Shown piece after piece: positions 8,727-16,071 of a stretch of 31,008 nt of DNA. Source of the stretch: JAGORY01 sp964562735 (lineage in GTDB: Bacteria > Patescibacteriota > Gracilibacteria > Peribacterales > Peribacteraceae); contig CAZLUK010000015.1 in NCBI GenBank assembly GCA_964562735.1, positions 1 through 31,008 on the forward strand. Reading direction: 5' to 3'. The translations under genes and the position numbers were made by a program. Each line of letters begins with the position of its first letter. The first letter of the stretch is position 1. The notes under the pieces are model-generated. The model saw only the letters and a program-made list of their open reading frames with translations, did no database searches and was not told the DNA's origin.

Positions 8727-8755
8727 GGAAGCACAAGTATAGTGGTATTACTTTT

Positions 8756-10576
8756 TTACTCCCACTCGATCGTCGCCGGCGGTTTATTGGTCAAATCCAG
8801 GAACACCGCATCGATGCCGTCGATCTCAAGAATTCTTTTGGTCAGGTGTTTCAGTACCGTTGCCGGTAACCTGAATGCCGCGGCTGTCATTGCATCAGTC
8901 GATTCAATTGGCCGCAGAACTATCGACCGTCCGCCTGCCTCGGAACCGAACGGCAAAAGTACAACCGGAAATTGCCAGATCGCTTTGTAAAGATTGGCCT
9001 TGCGGATTTCTTCATCGACGATCGAATCAGCTTCCCGGAGCAAATCGGCGATGATTTTCGTGATGGATGTCGGTGTGAAAGAAATCTCGAATGGTGCTGG
9101 ATGCGAGAGACAAAAAAGTATGCGGTTAAACTCGCGATTCTCATTCGGGATCGATGATGCAAGCGCATAGTGTTCGTCTGTAGGACACGAATGATCGTTC
9201 GCAAACAACGCCAGCGCATGCCGATATGTACGCCCATCGCCTTGGACTCCCACTGAACGAACGGGTAATACAATCGAGTTTTCTGGAATTTGGATGTTGG
9301 AATTTGGATGTTTCCCAATGGCAGGTGCTTGCTTGGCACATAAAATTCTGACCCCCAGCCCCGGTCCCGGAAACGGGTGTCTCCAAACCAACTCATGCGG
9401 TAGTCCTAGCTCTTCGCCAAGTTGCCGCACCTCATCTTTGTAGAGTTCTTTGAGCGGCTCGATGACGAGACCCTGTTCGATCATCGCTTGAATCACCGGT
9501 ACACGATTGTGATGCGTTTTAATCTTGTCCGAATGCGTTGTGCCGCCGGTTTCGATCGTATCCGGATAGATCGTCCCCTGGCCGAGCATCCATCCATCTT
9601 CGACCCGAAGCCCCATCCGTTCGCTGACATCTTTTTGCATTTCAAGAAACGTATTCCCGATAATCTGTCGCTTCTGCTCAGGATCGGTGACCCCTGCTAA
9701 TGCCACATAGAAACGCTCCGAAGCATCCTCTATGTGCAGATTCTTGATGCCCAGAGGCTCAAATGCTTTTTGGATCGCCGCGACCTCCCCTTTCCGCATG
9801 AGACCAGTATCGACCAAGAGTCCCGTAACACGCTCGTGACCCAAAACCTGATTCAGAAGCGTGAATGCGACAGTAGAATCCACACCGCCCGAGACAAGCA
9901 TGAATACTTTACGATTCCCCACTTCTTTTTTCACGTTCTCGCCGATGTGCGCCGCGTAACTCTCCACCAACCAACTATCGGGGCTGCAGAGATCAACGAA
10001 TTTCCTGAGAATATCCATGCCATGTTGCGTGTGCGTCACTTCAATGTGAAACTGAATCCCAAAAAGTTTTTTCTCTTCATTCATCATCATCGCATTCGTG
10101 CAATCTTTGGAGCTCGCTACGGTGACGAAACCCTGCGGCAATTCTTTGACCTCATCACCATGTGACATCCACACATTGAAAAATTCCGGTAACCCGGCAA
10201 TCAAATCACTTTTGACTTGTGACTTGTGACTTGTGACTCGTAGAATCTCCGTCAGCCCGTACTCCTTCACCGTCGCCAGACCAACCTTGCCACCCAGTGC
10301 CTGCGCCATCCACTGGTGTCCATAGCAAAGGCCGAGGACCGGAATCCCCAGCGCTAAAATCTCCGGATCGGCCTGCGGACTCCCTTTTTCATACACGCTC
10401 TGCGGTCCCCCCGATAGAATAATTCCGGCGGCATCTTTGAGCAATGCAGCCTGGGTGTCAGCCGGAAGAATAAACGACTTGTATCCGAAACGCCGGATGC
10501 GGCTCGCGATCAAATGCGCGTACTGTCCGCCAAAATCCAGAATAACGACGGACGCATAATGTGGGGAAGAAGCCAT
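8756..10576 (-). CDS. guaA: GMP synthase (glutamine-hydrolysing), long form
   Basis: GuaA makes GMP from XMP, ATP and glutamine. The amidotransferase domain comes first (GLCYG, nucleophile Cys84; His177 and Glu179 in QFHIEV), then the ATP-pyrophosphatase domain (SGGVDS, 229-234) and a dimerisation domain ending KPPATIEWE. The protein has 606 residues against ~525 in E. coli. The extra part lies at ~412-500 in the dimerisation domain, where the LPVRSVGVQGDGRTY segment comes before a long insertion, an arrangement like the long eukaryotic GMP synthases. Two heptamer arrays are read in frame: residues ~113-124 and ~423-433. A -10 (TATGCT, minus strand, 10583-10588) ends 6 nt before the ATG. Adjacent to the ECF sigma gene (29-nt gap). 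Confidence 0.96.
   Translation of the reverse strand: MASSPHYASVVILDFGGQYAHLIASRIRRFGYKSFILPADTQAALLKDAAGIILSGGPQSVYEKGSPQADPEILALGIPVLGLCYGHQWMAQALGGKVGLATVKEYGLTEILRVTSHKSQVKSDLIAGLPEFFNVWMSHGDEVKELPQGFVTVASSKDCTNAMMMNEEKKLFGIQFHIEVTHTQHGMDILRKFVDLCSPDSWLVESYAAHIGENVKKEVGNRKVFMLVSGGVDSTVAFTLLNQVLGHERVTGLLVDTGLMRKGEVAAIQKAFEPLGIKNLHIEDASERFYVALAGVTDPEQKRQIIGNTFLEMQKDVSERMGLRVEDGWMLGQGTIYPDTIETGGTTHSDKIKTHHNRVPVIQAMIEQGLVIEPLKELYKDEVRQLGEELGLPHELVWRHPFPGPGLGVRILCAKQAPAIGKHPNSNIQIPENSIVLPVRSVGVQGDGRTYRHALALFANDHSCPTDEHYALASSIPNENREFNRILFCLSHPAPFEISFTPTSITKIIADLLREADSIVDEEIRKANLYKAIWQFPVVLLPFGSEAGGRSIVLRPIESTDAMTAAAFRLPATVLKHLTKRILEIDGIDAVFLDLTNKPPATIEWE
9283..9310. repeat. Heptamer array inside guaA (TTGGATG type)
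   Basis: Four consecutive heptamers (CTGGAAT, TTGGATG, TTGGAAT, TTGGATG; 28 nt) lie within the guaA dimerisation domain and are translated on the minus strand as residues around HPNSNIQIP. The surrounding coding sequence has no such periodicity. Confidence 0.7.
10214..10241. repeat. Heptamer array inside guaA (GACTTGT type)
   Basis: Three GACTTGT heptamers plus one GACTCGT (28 nt) lie in frame within the guaA amidotransferase domain, translated on the minus strand as VTSHKSQVKSD. The same heptamer occurs in the intergenic arrays at 10610-10623 and 21957-22021. Confidence 0.75.
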
Positions 10577-10582
10577 GTAGGG

Positions 10583-10588
10583 AGCATA
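10583..10588 (-). promoter_or_regulatory. -10 box of guaA (leaderless)
   Basis: TATGCT on the minus strand ends 6 nt before the guaA ATG. The predicted transcript starts at the start codon. Confidence 0.45.
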
Positions 10589-10609
10589 GCAAGAAAGTCA
10601 GCAGTGAAT

Positions 10610-10642
10610 AAGTCACAAGTCATAAATGAAAAAAATTATGAC
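10610..10642. repeat. Intergenic heptamer/inverted repeat between O-antigen ligase and guaA
   Basis: Two heptamers (AAGTCAC, AAGTCAT) are followed by an A-rich spacer and the inverted match TTATGAC, so GTCATAA/TTATGAC can pair. The TAA stop of the upstream ligase gene (10636-10638, minus strand) is formed by this repeat. On the minus strand the spacer is a T-run, so it may help end transcription. Confidence 0.5.
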
Positions 10643-12072
10643 CTGCTTTCACCCGCACTCAGTAGCAGCCACAGCGAATATGCCACCGCACTGTCCTCAA
10701 ACGAATGCAAGAATATCCCACCGACTGCAACCCCCAGAAAGGCGAGTACAGGAAATATCCGAACGTCACTAACTGGAAACTTCAGACCGTGAATAAAAAC
10801 GAGGAAAATGATTGCAAGTGATAAAAGAAGGCCAGCCACCCCCATCTCTACTCCCCACTGTAAATACCAGTTTTCGGTTAAGACCGGACAATCGCACACT
10901 TTGCCTGCGGGCAGCTTCTGAACATTGTCGATGAAGACACACAAATCCGGCCGACCCTGAGCCCAAGTAATATCCGCGCCAGAATCCAGAAAAATACACG
11001 TGTCACTGAGACGATTGCTGGCGGGTCCGGCCGTACCGAGGCCGAGGCCAAACGGGTGGGCACGCATCGTCTGGATGGCCGCTAGTGGCTTTTCGAAATG
11101 TCCTTTGAGTGACTGTGTGCGCACGAGGATCTGTGGAGATACACGGACCCCGACCATGACGATGAACCCCACGAGCACCGCAAAAATGATGATGGCCAGC
11201 GAACGGTAGAACCATGTCCGGATCACGCGTCTCAGGAGCAGGACGGAGACGGTAAGCAGAATGGCCGCAGCGCCGATCCACGCCGACCTAGAATACGTGT
11301 AAAAGAGCGCAACAATAATAAGGGCCTCTCCTGCTGCGTAAAAAACCGCATCAATTCGACGCTGTTCCCGGAGTGATTTGATGCAGAGCTGAAGACTAGC
11401 CGCAAACGGCAAGAGCAGCCACAGGCCAAACTGGTTCGGTCCGCTCATGAAGCTCTGGATCCGGCGAATCTCCGTGCCTTCCAGGAACTGAAACGAAGCA
11501 ATCGAGGAATTCGGCAGATAGAGAGAATGCAAATCGGAGTACCCGATAGCGGTGAAGAATGAGAGCGGCAGGAAAAGAGTGACTATGCCGAAGACCGCCG
11601 CAACCGCACCGACCATGACGATGATCCGTGCAGCCGCAACGAAGAAAATGCTGGACCACAAAGCTCTCCGTAGAAAAAAGAATGCAACGAGCGGCAGGAA
11701 ATCGTACTTGAACCCGAGGAGGAATCGCTTGCTGGCCGCACTGAGATCGATACCGGAAAACGATCCCGCCCCACCGGAGAAAGAGACAACGACTCCAATC
11801 CCGATTCCAAACACAATGCACCAATCGAGCTGATCCCAAGACCACACTGAACGCTGCTGCGTTGCCTTTTTGATACGAGCGATCTCGATAAGCGCCAGCA
11901 GAACAATGACCGCCAGCAGCACCTCTTTCCAGAGAGCGATCACGACAAGCGGCGCGTGGTTCTGGCCCTCGAGCACGTGCGTCGCCACCGTGACAAGCAT
12001 GGCATGGAGCGGAAGAACCGCAATCAGGATCAGCGCCAGTGATTCACGCAGACGCTGGAGCATCGGCACCAC
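10636..12072 (-). CDS. O-antigen ligase/polymerase-like membrane protein (Wzy_C type)
   Basis: A 478-residue protein with about ten or more hydrophobic membrane segments. The large extracytoplasmic loop at about residues 310-410 is followed by TENWYLQWGVEMGVAGLLL, the pattern of the O-antigen ligase/polymerase family; YSRSAWIGA precedes it near residue 260. Members transfer or polymerise lipid-linked surface sugars outside the membrane. The loop has several cysteines (CIFLD, LCVF, VCDCP), which is unusual. The start is GTG at 12072 or ATG at 12063. It is 16 nt downstream of wecB and probably co-transcribed with it. Whether it acts as ligase or polymerase cannot be told from sequence. Confidence 0.85.
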   Translation of the reverse strand: MVPMLQRLRESLALILIAVLPLHAMLVTVATHVLEGQNHAPLVVIALWKEVLLAVIVLLALIEIARIKKATQQRSVWSWDQLDWCIVFGIGIGVVVSFSGGAGSFSGIDLSAASKRFLLGFKYDFLPLVAFFFLRRALWSSIFFVAAARIIVMVGAVAAVFGIVTLFLPLSFFTAIGYSDLHSLYLPNSSIASFQFLEGTEIRRIQSFMSGPNQFGLWLLLPFAASLQLCIKSLREQRRIDAVFYAAGEALIIVALFYTYSRSAWIGAAAILLTVSVLLLRRVIRTWFYRSLAIIIFAVLVGFIVMVGVRVSPQILVRTQSLKGHFEKPLAAIQTMRAHPFGLGLGTAGPASNRLSDTCIFLDSGADITWAQGRPDLCVFIDNVQKLPAGKVCDCPVLTENWYLQWGVEMGVAGLLLSLAIIFLVFIHGLKFPVSDVRIFPVLAFLGVAVGGIFLHSFEDSAVAYSLWLLLSAGESRS

Positions 12073-12088
12073 TGTACTTCTTCTTTAT

Positions 12089-13474
12089 TCAGCGTGCGAA
12101 CCTAAGACGCTCTTCATCCGACCGAAAAACGGGGCCAATTTTCAGGATACGCTCCACGGCGTCTATGCAGGCCTTACTCACGTTCTTTCCATAGATCTTC
12201 GGAACCTGCTTCATCTCCGGATTATCCCATGCATACTCGATCATCTTCCTGATCAACCCCGCATCAATCGGCGGTGCGATGATGTTACCGCCATTCATCA
12301 CCGATTCGCTCCGGTCTGAACCGAAGCGCAGTGTGACACACGGGATACCCATCACATTCATCTCCTCCTGCATCGATCCCGAATCCGTCGCACAAACCGA
12401 TGCTCGGCTCATGGCGGCGATGACGTCTTGGTACTCTGACCATACGGATGAGAGAATAAAGTTCGGGTGTTTCTTTGCGAGTGATTCGACTTCGTCTTTG
12501 AGACCAAACCGCTCGAAGGCGAGATTTGTCTGAATCATCGAAATGAGGAGCACTGTTCTGCCTGATTCGATGAGAGATTTCATGGCGCCGTAGATCGCAC
12601 GAAAGCGCGTCTCAGAAAGGCAATTTTCGCGCCGGTGAATGCAGAAACGGACAAAGTTCCCTTTCTCGAGCAGTGGGTATCTCTCAAACACCGCCAACCT
12701 TCCTGCCTTTCCTGCCCTTTCTGACCTCTTCAACGCTTCTTCCGTCGCGTCCACAACCGAGTTACCGACGACGACAATTCGATCCTCACTGAAGCCTTCC
12801 GAAACAAGGAATCCTCGGTCCAGTTCTACGGGTGCCAAATGGATGCCCGAACCCGCTTCGCTGCAACGGGTATTGAACTGTTCGGGAAACGGCTCCTGGC
12901 TCCCGCGTTTCCAATTATTCTTATCCATGAGAAATGTCCGCCACTCTCCGAGATTGTCGACTTTCCACTTTCCACTTTCCACTTTCCACTTCTCGTAATC
13001 CGGCGTCAACGTCCGTATTCCCGCCTCCACGTGCACGGAGGCGAATCCCAAACAATACCCGGCGTTGCTGGCAGCCATCGCAGTCGTTGTATCGCCATGT
13101 ACGTACGGGATGACGGTTTTGCCGCGTTCTTTCAATGCCGCCATCAGCGAACCAAGCCGTCCGATGATCTGACTCACGACTTCGTGCATCGAACCACGGA
13201 CATTCAAATTAAAATCCGGCTCCACGCCGAATTCCTGCAACATGCCGCCGCTCAGATTTTCGTCGTAATGCTGCCCCGTGTGCCCCAGAATCACCTGATG
13301 CCCGCGTTTCCTCAGTTCCTTGAAGAGCGGAATTTGCTTGATAATATCGGGCTTGGTCGCGATGAGGATCAGATGAACATGTTGGTCTGCATGACTAGCA
13401 ACGTCATCAAAAAATTTGGCTGATCGATAGCTGATTTTTTGCATGTGGAAGAAGTATACCTCTGCGAACCGCAT
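12089..13474 (-). CDS. wecB: UDP-N-acetylglucosamine 2-epimerase-like protein
   Basis: WecB-type enzymes interconvert UDP-GlcNAc and UDP-ManNAc for surface polysaccharides. The GT-B-fold protein of 461 residues shows ILGHTGQHYDENLS, VIPYVHGDTTTAMA, SVHVEAGIRT, HRRENC and DSGSMQEEMNVMGIPCVTLR (a sugar-nucleotide site). It has a longer segment after EAGIRT than E. coli WecB, leading to REPFPEQFNTR-like sequence (here QEPFPEQFNTR), as in a subfamily also found in archaea. Within it a heptamer array is translated as EKWKVESGKWKVD, and a second, 9-nt-period array is translated as SERAGKAGRL. The start is ATG at 13474, 2 nt after gpmA, preceded by purine-rich GGAGGGGAGGG; ATG at 13444 is the alternative. 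Confidence 0.9.
   Translation of the reverse strand: MRFAEVYFFHMQKISYRSAKFFDDVASHADQHVHLILIATKPDIIKQIPLFKELRKRGHQVILGHTGQHYDENLSGGMLQEFGVEPDFNLNVRGSMHEVVSQIIGRLGSLMAALKERGKTVIPYVHGDTTTAMAASNAGYCLGFASVHVEAGIRTLTPDYEKWKVESGKWKVDNLGEWRTFLMDKNNWKRGSQEPFPEQFNTRCSEAGSGIHLAPVELDRGFLVSEGFSEDRIVVVGNSVVDATEEALKRSERAGKAGRLAVFERYPLLEKGNFVRFCIHRRENCLSETRFRAIYGAMKSLIESGRTVLLISMIQTNLAFERFGLKDEVESLAKKHPNFILSSVWSEYQDVIAAMSRASVCATDSGSMQEEMNVMGIPCVTLRFGSDRSESVMNGGNIIAPPIDAGLIRKMIEYAWDNPEMKQVPKIYGKNVSKACIDAVERILKIGPVFRSDEERLRFAR
12698..12733. repeat. Nonamer array inside wecB
   Basis: About four degenerate 9-nt units of the CTTTCCTGC type lie in frame in wecB (minus-strand product SERAGKAGRL). They match the pyrimidine-rich half of the MITE-like elements at 2659-2816 and 25309-25490. 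Nine nucleotides keep the reading frame. Confidence 0.55.
12961..12988. repeat. Heptamer array inside wecB (CTTTCCA type)
   Basis: Four perfect CTTTCCA heptamers (28 nt) are translated on the minus strand as part of EKWKVESGKWKVD. Related CTTTCCG/CTTTCCA heptamers occur between trmD and the GT2 gene. Confidence 0.8.
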
Positions 13475-13476
13475 TC

Positions 13477-14142
13477 TTACACCCTCCCCTCCTTCACGGT
13501 CGTCTCCGTCTGAGAAGCCCCTTTCGTGACGATACCGGGAACCTCAATCGTTTCTTTCCGGACCATCTTCTTCCCCTCGTAGTGGTACACGTACGGCATG
13601 CAGAGACCGACGTCCATACTCGCGGTTGTATCGTCATCTAAGCCATCGAGAAACTGGAGGATCGGCCGGAGGCTGTTGCCTGATGCACAAACGATGACGT
13701 TCTTACCGCTCTGCACTTCAGGGAGAATCGTCCACTTAAAAAGCGGCAAGACGCGCAAAGCTACCTGTGCGATGCTCTCCCCATTCGGTGGCGGCGTACT
13801 GTAACTTCTGCGCCAAATCATCACCTGCTCTTGGCCATACTTCTTCGCAGTCTCAGCTTTATTGAGCCCCTGCAAATCTCCGTAATGACGTTCATTCAAA
13901 GCGGAATCAACCGTGATCGGAATTTTCTGCTTAAGAGTTTCAAGAATGATAGCAAGCGTTTCGGCTGCGCGCTGCAATCGCGATGTAAAACCCAGATCGA
14001 ATGAAAAATTTTTAAGTGCCTCCGCAGTCTTCTTGGCATCGCTGCGACCTCGATCCGTGAGCAACACATCAGTCCAGCCCGTGAACCTGTTTTCCAGATT
14101 CCACTGAGACTGCCCGTGGCGGATGAGGATGAGCGTACTCAT
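13477..14142 (-). CDS. gpmA: 2,3-bisphosphoglycerate-dependent phosphoglycerate mutase-like protein, catalytic His replaced
   Basis: The family interconverts 3- and 2-phosphoglycerate in glycolysis. The 221-residue protein starts at ATG 14142 with STLILIRHGQSQWN (phosphorylated His9, Arg8). It also has ENRFTGWTDVLLTDRG, the ERHYGDLQGLNK motif (Glu84) and WRRSYSTPPP. The second active-site histidine, normally in AHGNSLR, is serine here: the sequence reads CASGNSLR (Ser154; codon TCA checked in the DNA). All other key residues are kept, so activity may be reduced or changed. A -10 (TACGAT, minus strand, 14149-14154) ends 6 nt before the ATG. It heads a minus-strand run with wecB and the ligase-like gene. 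Confidence 0.92.
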   Translation of the reverse strand: MSTLILIRHGQSQWNLENRFTGWTDVLLTDRGRSDAKKTAEALKNFSFDLGFTSRLQRAAETLAIILETLKQKIPITVDSALNERHYGDLQGLNKAETAKKYGQEQVMIWRRSYSTPPPNGESIAQVALRVLPLFKWTILPEVQSGKNVIVCASGNSLRPILQFLDGLDDDTTASMDVGLCMPYVYHYEGKKMVRKETIEVPGIVTKGASQTETTVKEGRV

Positions 14143-14148
14143 AGACGG

Positions 14149-14154
14149 ATCGTA
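14149..14154 (-). promoter_or_regulatory. -10 box of gpmA (leaderless)
   Basis: TACGAT on the minus strand ends 6 nt before the ATG at 14142; a leaderless transcript for gpmA and the following genes is expected. Confidence 0.45.
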
Positions 14155-14221
14155 CCATGAGCTCAAACATCCGACTATATGTGCTGTAAAAAATGGACGA
14201 AATCCTGTACAATATATGGAA

Positions 14222-14620
14222 ATGGACATCGAAAATCTCACCCACTCCGGTTACAAACTGTCCGTCTTGATAGCCATCATCCTCTCGATGATGGTGGTGA
14301 CGCTGGCTGCTATGCTCGGCCGCGGCACACTGAATCTCAAGAGTGCGCTTCTGCTAGACAAACCTTCCTACATTACGGTCATCGCAGCGCTAGAGCCGAA
14401 ACTCCCCGAACATGTCAGCATCAGTGCCATAGATTTCCTGCGAATGGAAAAACGCGGTGAAAAAGATAAGCCGTACTATGCCTATCAAGTGAAAACTTCG
14501 GACAACGAATATCACCTCGTAAAAATCGGCTACGACGAAGACCTGAAACAATGGACACTCATGAACTACGAATTCCTCCACGTCGATCCTGTGAACCCGG
14601 TCCAACCTGCGGGTGAATAA
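14222..14620 (+). CDS. Small single-span membrane protein, unknown
   Basis: I do not recognise a family. The 132-residue product has a short N-terminus, one hydrophobic membrane segment at about residues 10-33 (YKLSVLIAIILSMMVVTLAAML) and a soluble, charged domain of ~95 residues with YYAYQVKTSDNEYHLVKIGYD. That domain looks beta-rich and probably faces outside. The start ATG 14222 is preferred over ATG 14216 because TACAAT at 14208-14213 would start transcription around 14220. Its last 62 bp overlap, on the opposite strand, the 3' end of the WecG/TagA gene. Confidence 0.65.
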   Translation: MDIENLTHSGYKLSVLIAIILSMMVVTLAAMLGRGTLNLKSALLLDKPSYITVIAALEPKLPEHVSISAIDFLRMEKRGEKDKPYYAYQVKTSDNEYHLVKIGYDEDLKQWTLMNYEFLHVDPVNPVQPAGE

Positions 14621-15329
14621 GTACGAGGTACGGAAAGACGATCACCGCGGTGATGATTCTCTTGATGCGCAGGGGCTCTTTTATGAGCCTCCAGAGCCAT
14701 TCGATGCCAAGTAACTGAAAGATATTAGGCGCGCGCTTCCGAACACCGGCAAGCAAATCAAAGGCTCCTCCCACTCCCATCGCAGAGCGAACCGACGGCA
14801 TTTTTTTGAGGTTTCGCTGAATCCAAAAATCCTGTGCAGGAGAACCAAAAGCCACGAAAAGCATTTCCGCCCCCGATGCGTTGATTCGAGAAACAATCGC
14901 CGCCTCTTCTGCCACGCGGGGCGAACCGGAAAACGTTCCTGCAACACTCAACGATGGATTTTTTTTTCTGAGTACATTCGCCGCTTTTTCTGCTACTCCC
15001 GGCGCAGCACCGAGTAAAAATACAGCCGGAACCTCGGGCAAAACCAAAAGCGCAGCCAGCAGATCAATGCCAGTCACGCGCTGCGGAATAAACTCGCCTT
15101 TCCTCCTCGCAGCCCACAGTAATCCAACGCCATCCGGAACGTTCAGTGCTGAGGCATTCAAAAGATCTTTAAATACTGGATTGCGATTGGCTTCGACGAG
15201 CATTTCGGGATTTGGCGTCATGATGTGAGATTGGGATCCGGACTTCAGGAACCCAAAAATTCGGTCACGCGCTTCGCCTAGCGTCACAACATCAATCCGC
15301 ACGCCGAGAATAAAAACCGAGGGATTCAT
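14559..15329 (-). CDS. WecG/TagA/CpsF family glycosyltransferase
   Basis: Members (GT26) transfer N-acetylmannosamine or related sugars onto a lipid-linked sugar in teichoic acid, enterobacterial common antigen or capsule synthesis. The 256-residue protein shows HIMTPNPEMLVEANRNP, the conserved NVPDGVGLLWAARR, VTGIDLL, VFLLGAAPGVAEKAA and VAFGSPAQDFWIQRN, and a C-terminus rich in basic and aromatic residues (EWLWRLIKEPLRIKR) that probably touches the membrane. Together with wecB, which supplies UDP-ManNAc, it points to a ManNAc-containing surface polymer. The last ~20 residues extend past the usual family end and are antisense to the small membrane-protein gene. The start is ATG at 15329. Confidence 0.93.
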   Translation of the reverse strand: MNPSVFILGVRIDVVTLGEARDRIFGFLKSGSQSHIMTPNPEMLVEANRNPVFKDLLNASALNVPDGVGLLWAARRKGEFIPQRVTGIDLLAALLVLPEVPAVFLLGAAPGVAEKAANVLRKKNPSLSVAGTFSGSPRVAEEAAIVSRINASGAEMLFVAFGSPAQDFWIQRNLKKMPSVRSAMGVGGAFDLLAGVRKRAPNIFQLLGIEWLWRLIKEPLRIKRIITAVIVFPYLVLIHPQVGPGSQDRRGGIRSS

Positions 15330-15336
15330 CTTGTAC

Positions 15337-15344
15337 AGTATAAT
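15337..15344. promoter_or_regulatory. Overlapping divergent -10 boxes (wecG-type gene / dsbA-like gene)
   Basis: The octamer AGTATAAT contains TATAAT on the plus strand (15339-15344) and TATACT on the minus strand (15337-15342). The plus box is 11 nt from the DsbA-like ATG and the minus box 7 nt from the WecG/TagA ATG. One symmetric core can therefore serve both genes, giving leaderless or nearly leaderless mRNAs. Confidence 0.55.
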
Positions 15345-15355
15345 GGAAGTGAACC

Positions 15356-16060
15356 ATGCGAATATCTCCGTTTCTGATCGGCGTGACACTGACCATCTTT
15401 GCGGCCTGCCAACGGCAGAATCCATCTGAAAATTTTCAGCAACCTGTGGCTTTGTCCGGAGCATTATCCACCGGCGACATTATCGATTCACCGAATGAAA
15501 TCTCGCCCAAAACCGCGGACAGTCTGGAAGTGAGTAAAATCACTGCGCCGATCGAGATTCATGCCACCAGCGGATCCATCATTATGGGCGATCTCAATGC
15601 TCCGGTTACCCTCACGATTTTTGATGATTACGATTGTTTCTACTGCCGCGAGTTCGGAACCACTGATCTATCGTGGGTAAGCAAGACGTATGTCGCACAA
15701 AAGAAACTGAATATCGAACGTGTCTTAGCCCCAAAATCGCTGGCCGGCACTCTCATGGCTAAAGTCGCCCTGTGCAGCGCACAGCAGCATCAGTTCGAAG
15801 CCACCGATAAAGCCCTCCACTCTTTCCCGCTTTCGACGGACGCACAGGTGGCTGCACTTGCAAAGACTCTGAAGCTGAACCTGAAAACACTCCAGTCCTG
15901 CATTGCGTCTCCATCGATACAAACTACACTGCAAACTGCGGTTGATCGTGCAAAAGTGGCAGACGTGTCCCGCTTTCCGTCTTTTATACTTAAAAATGAT
16001 CACTGGATCGGAGTGCTGACGCGAGATGAACTACAAAAGAAGATCGAAAACGCCCGCTAA
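15356..16060 (+). CDS. DsbA-like thiol-disulfide oxidoreductase, lipoprotein
   Basis: A thioredoxin-fold protein of the DsbA/BdbD type, expected to make or rearrange disulfides in exported proteins. Residues 1-18 form a lipoprotein signal ending FAAC (lipidated Cys18). A linker follows to about residue 70, then the fold starts at APVTLTIFDDYDCFYC with the active-site CFYC (Cys94, Cys97). FPSF near residue 211 carries the cis-proline. The length of 234 residues is normal. The 3' end is 11 nt from mutM, so the two may be one transcript. The ligase-like membrane protein of this window has cysteines in its outer loop and could be a client, but that is speculation. Confidence 0.88.
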   Translation: MRISPFLIGVTLTIFAACQRQNPSENFQQPVALSGALSTGDIIDSPNEISPKTADSLEVSKITAPIEIHATSGSIIMGDLNAPVTLTIFDDYDCFYCREFGTTDLSWVSKTYVAQKKLNIERVLAPKSLAGTLMAKVALCSAQQHQFEATDKALHSFPLSTDAQVAALAKTLKLNLKTLQSCIASPSIQTTLQTAVDRAKVADVSRFPSFILKNDHWIGVLTRDELQKKIENAR

Positions 16061-16071
16061 AACGTCTATAT

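Noticed and set aside
14123..14221. An upstream start (14123) for the small membrane protein
   Set aside because: It would overlap the 5' end of gpmA on the other strand, and the -10 box at 14208-14213 would lie inside the gene.
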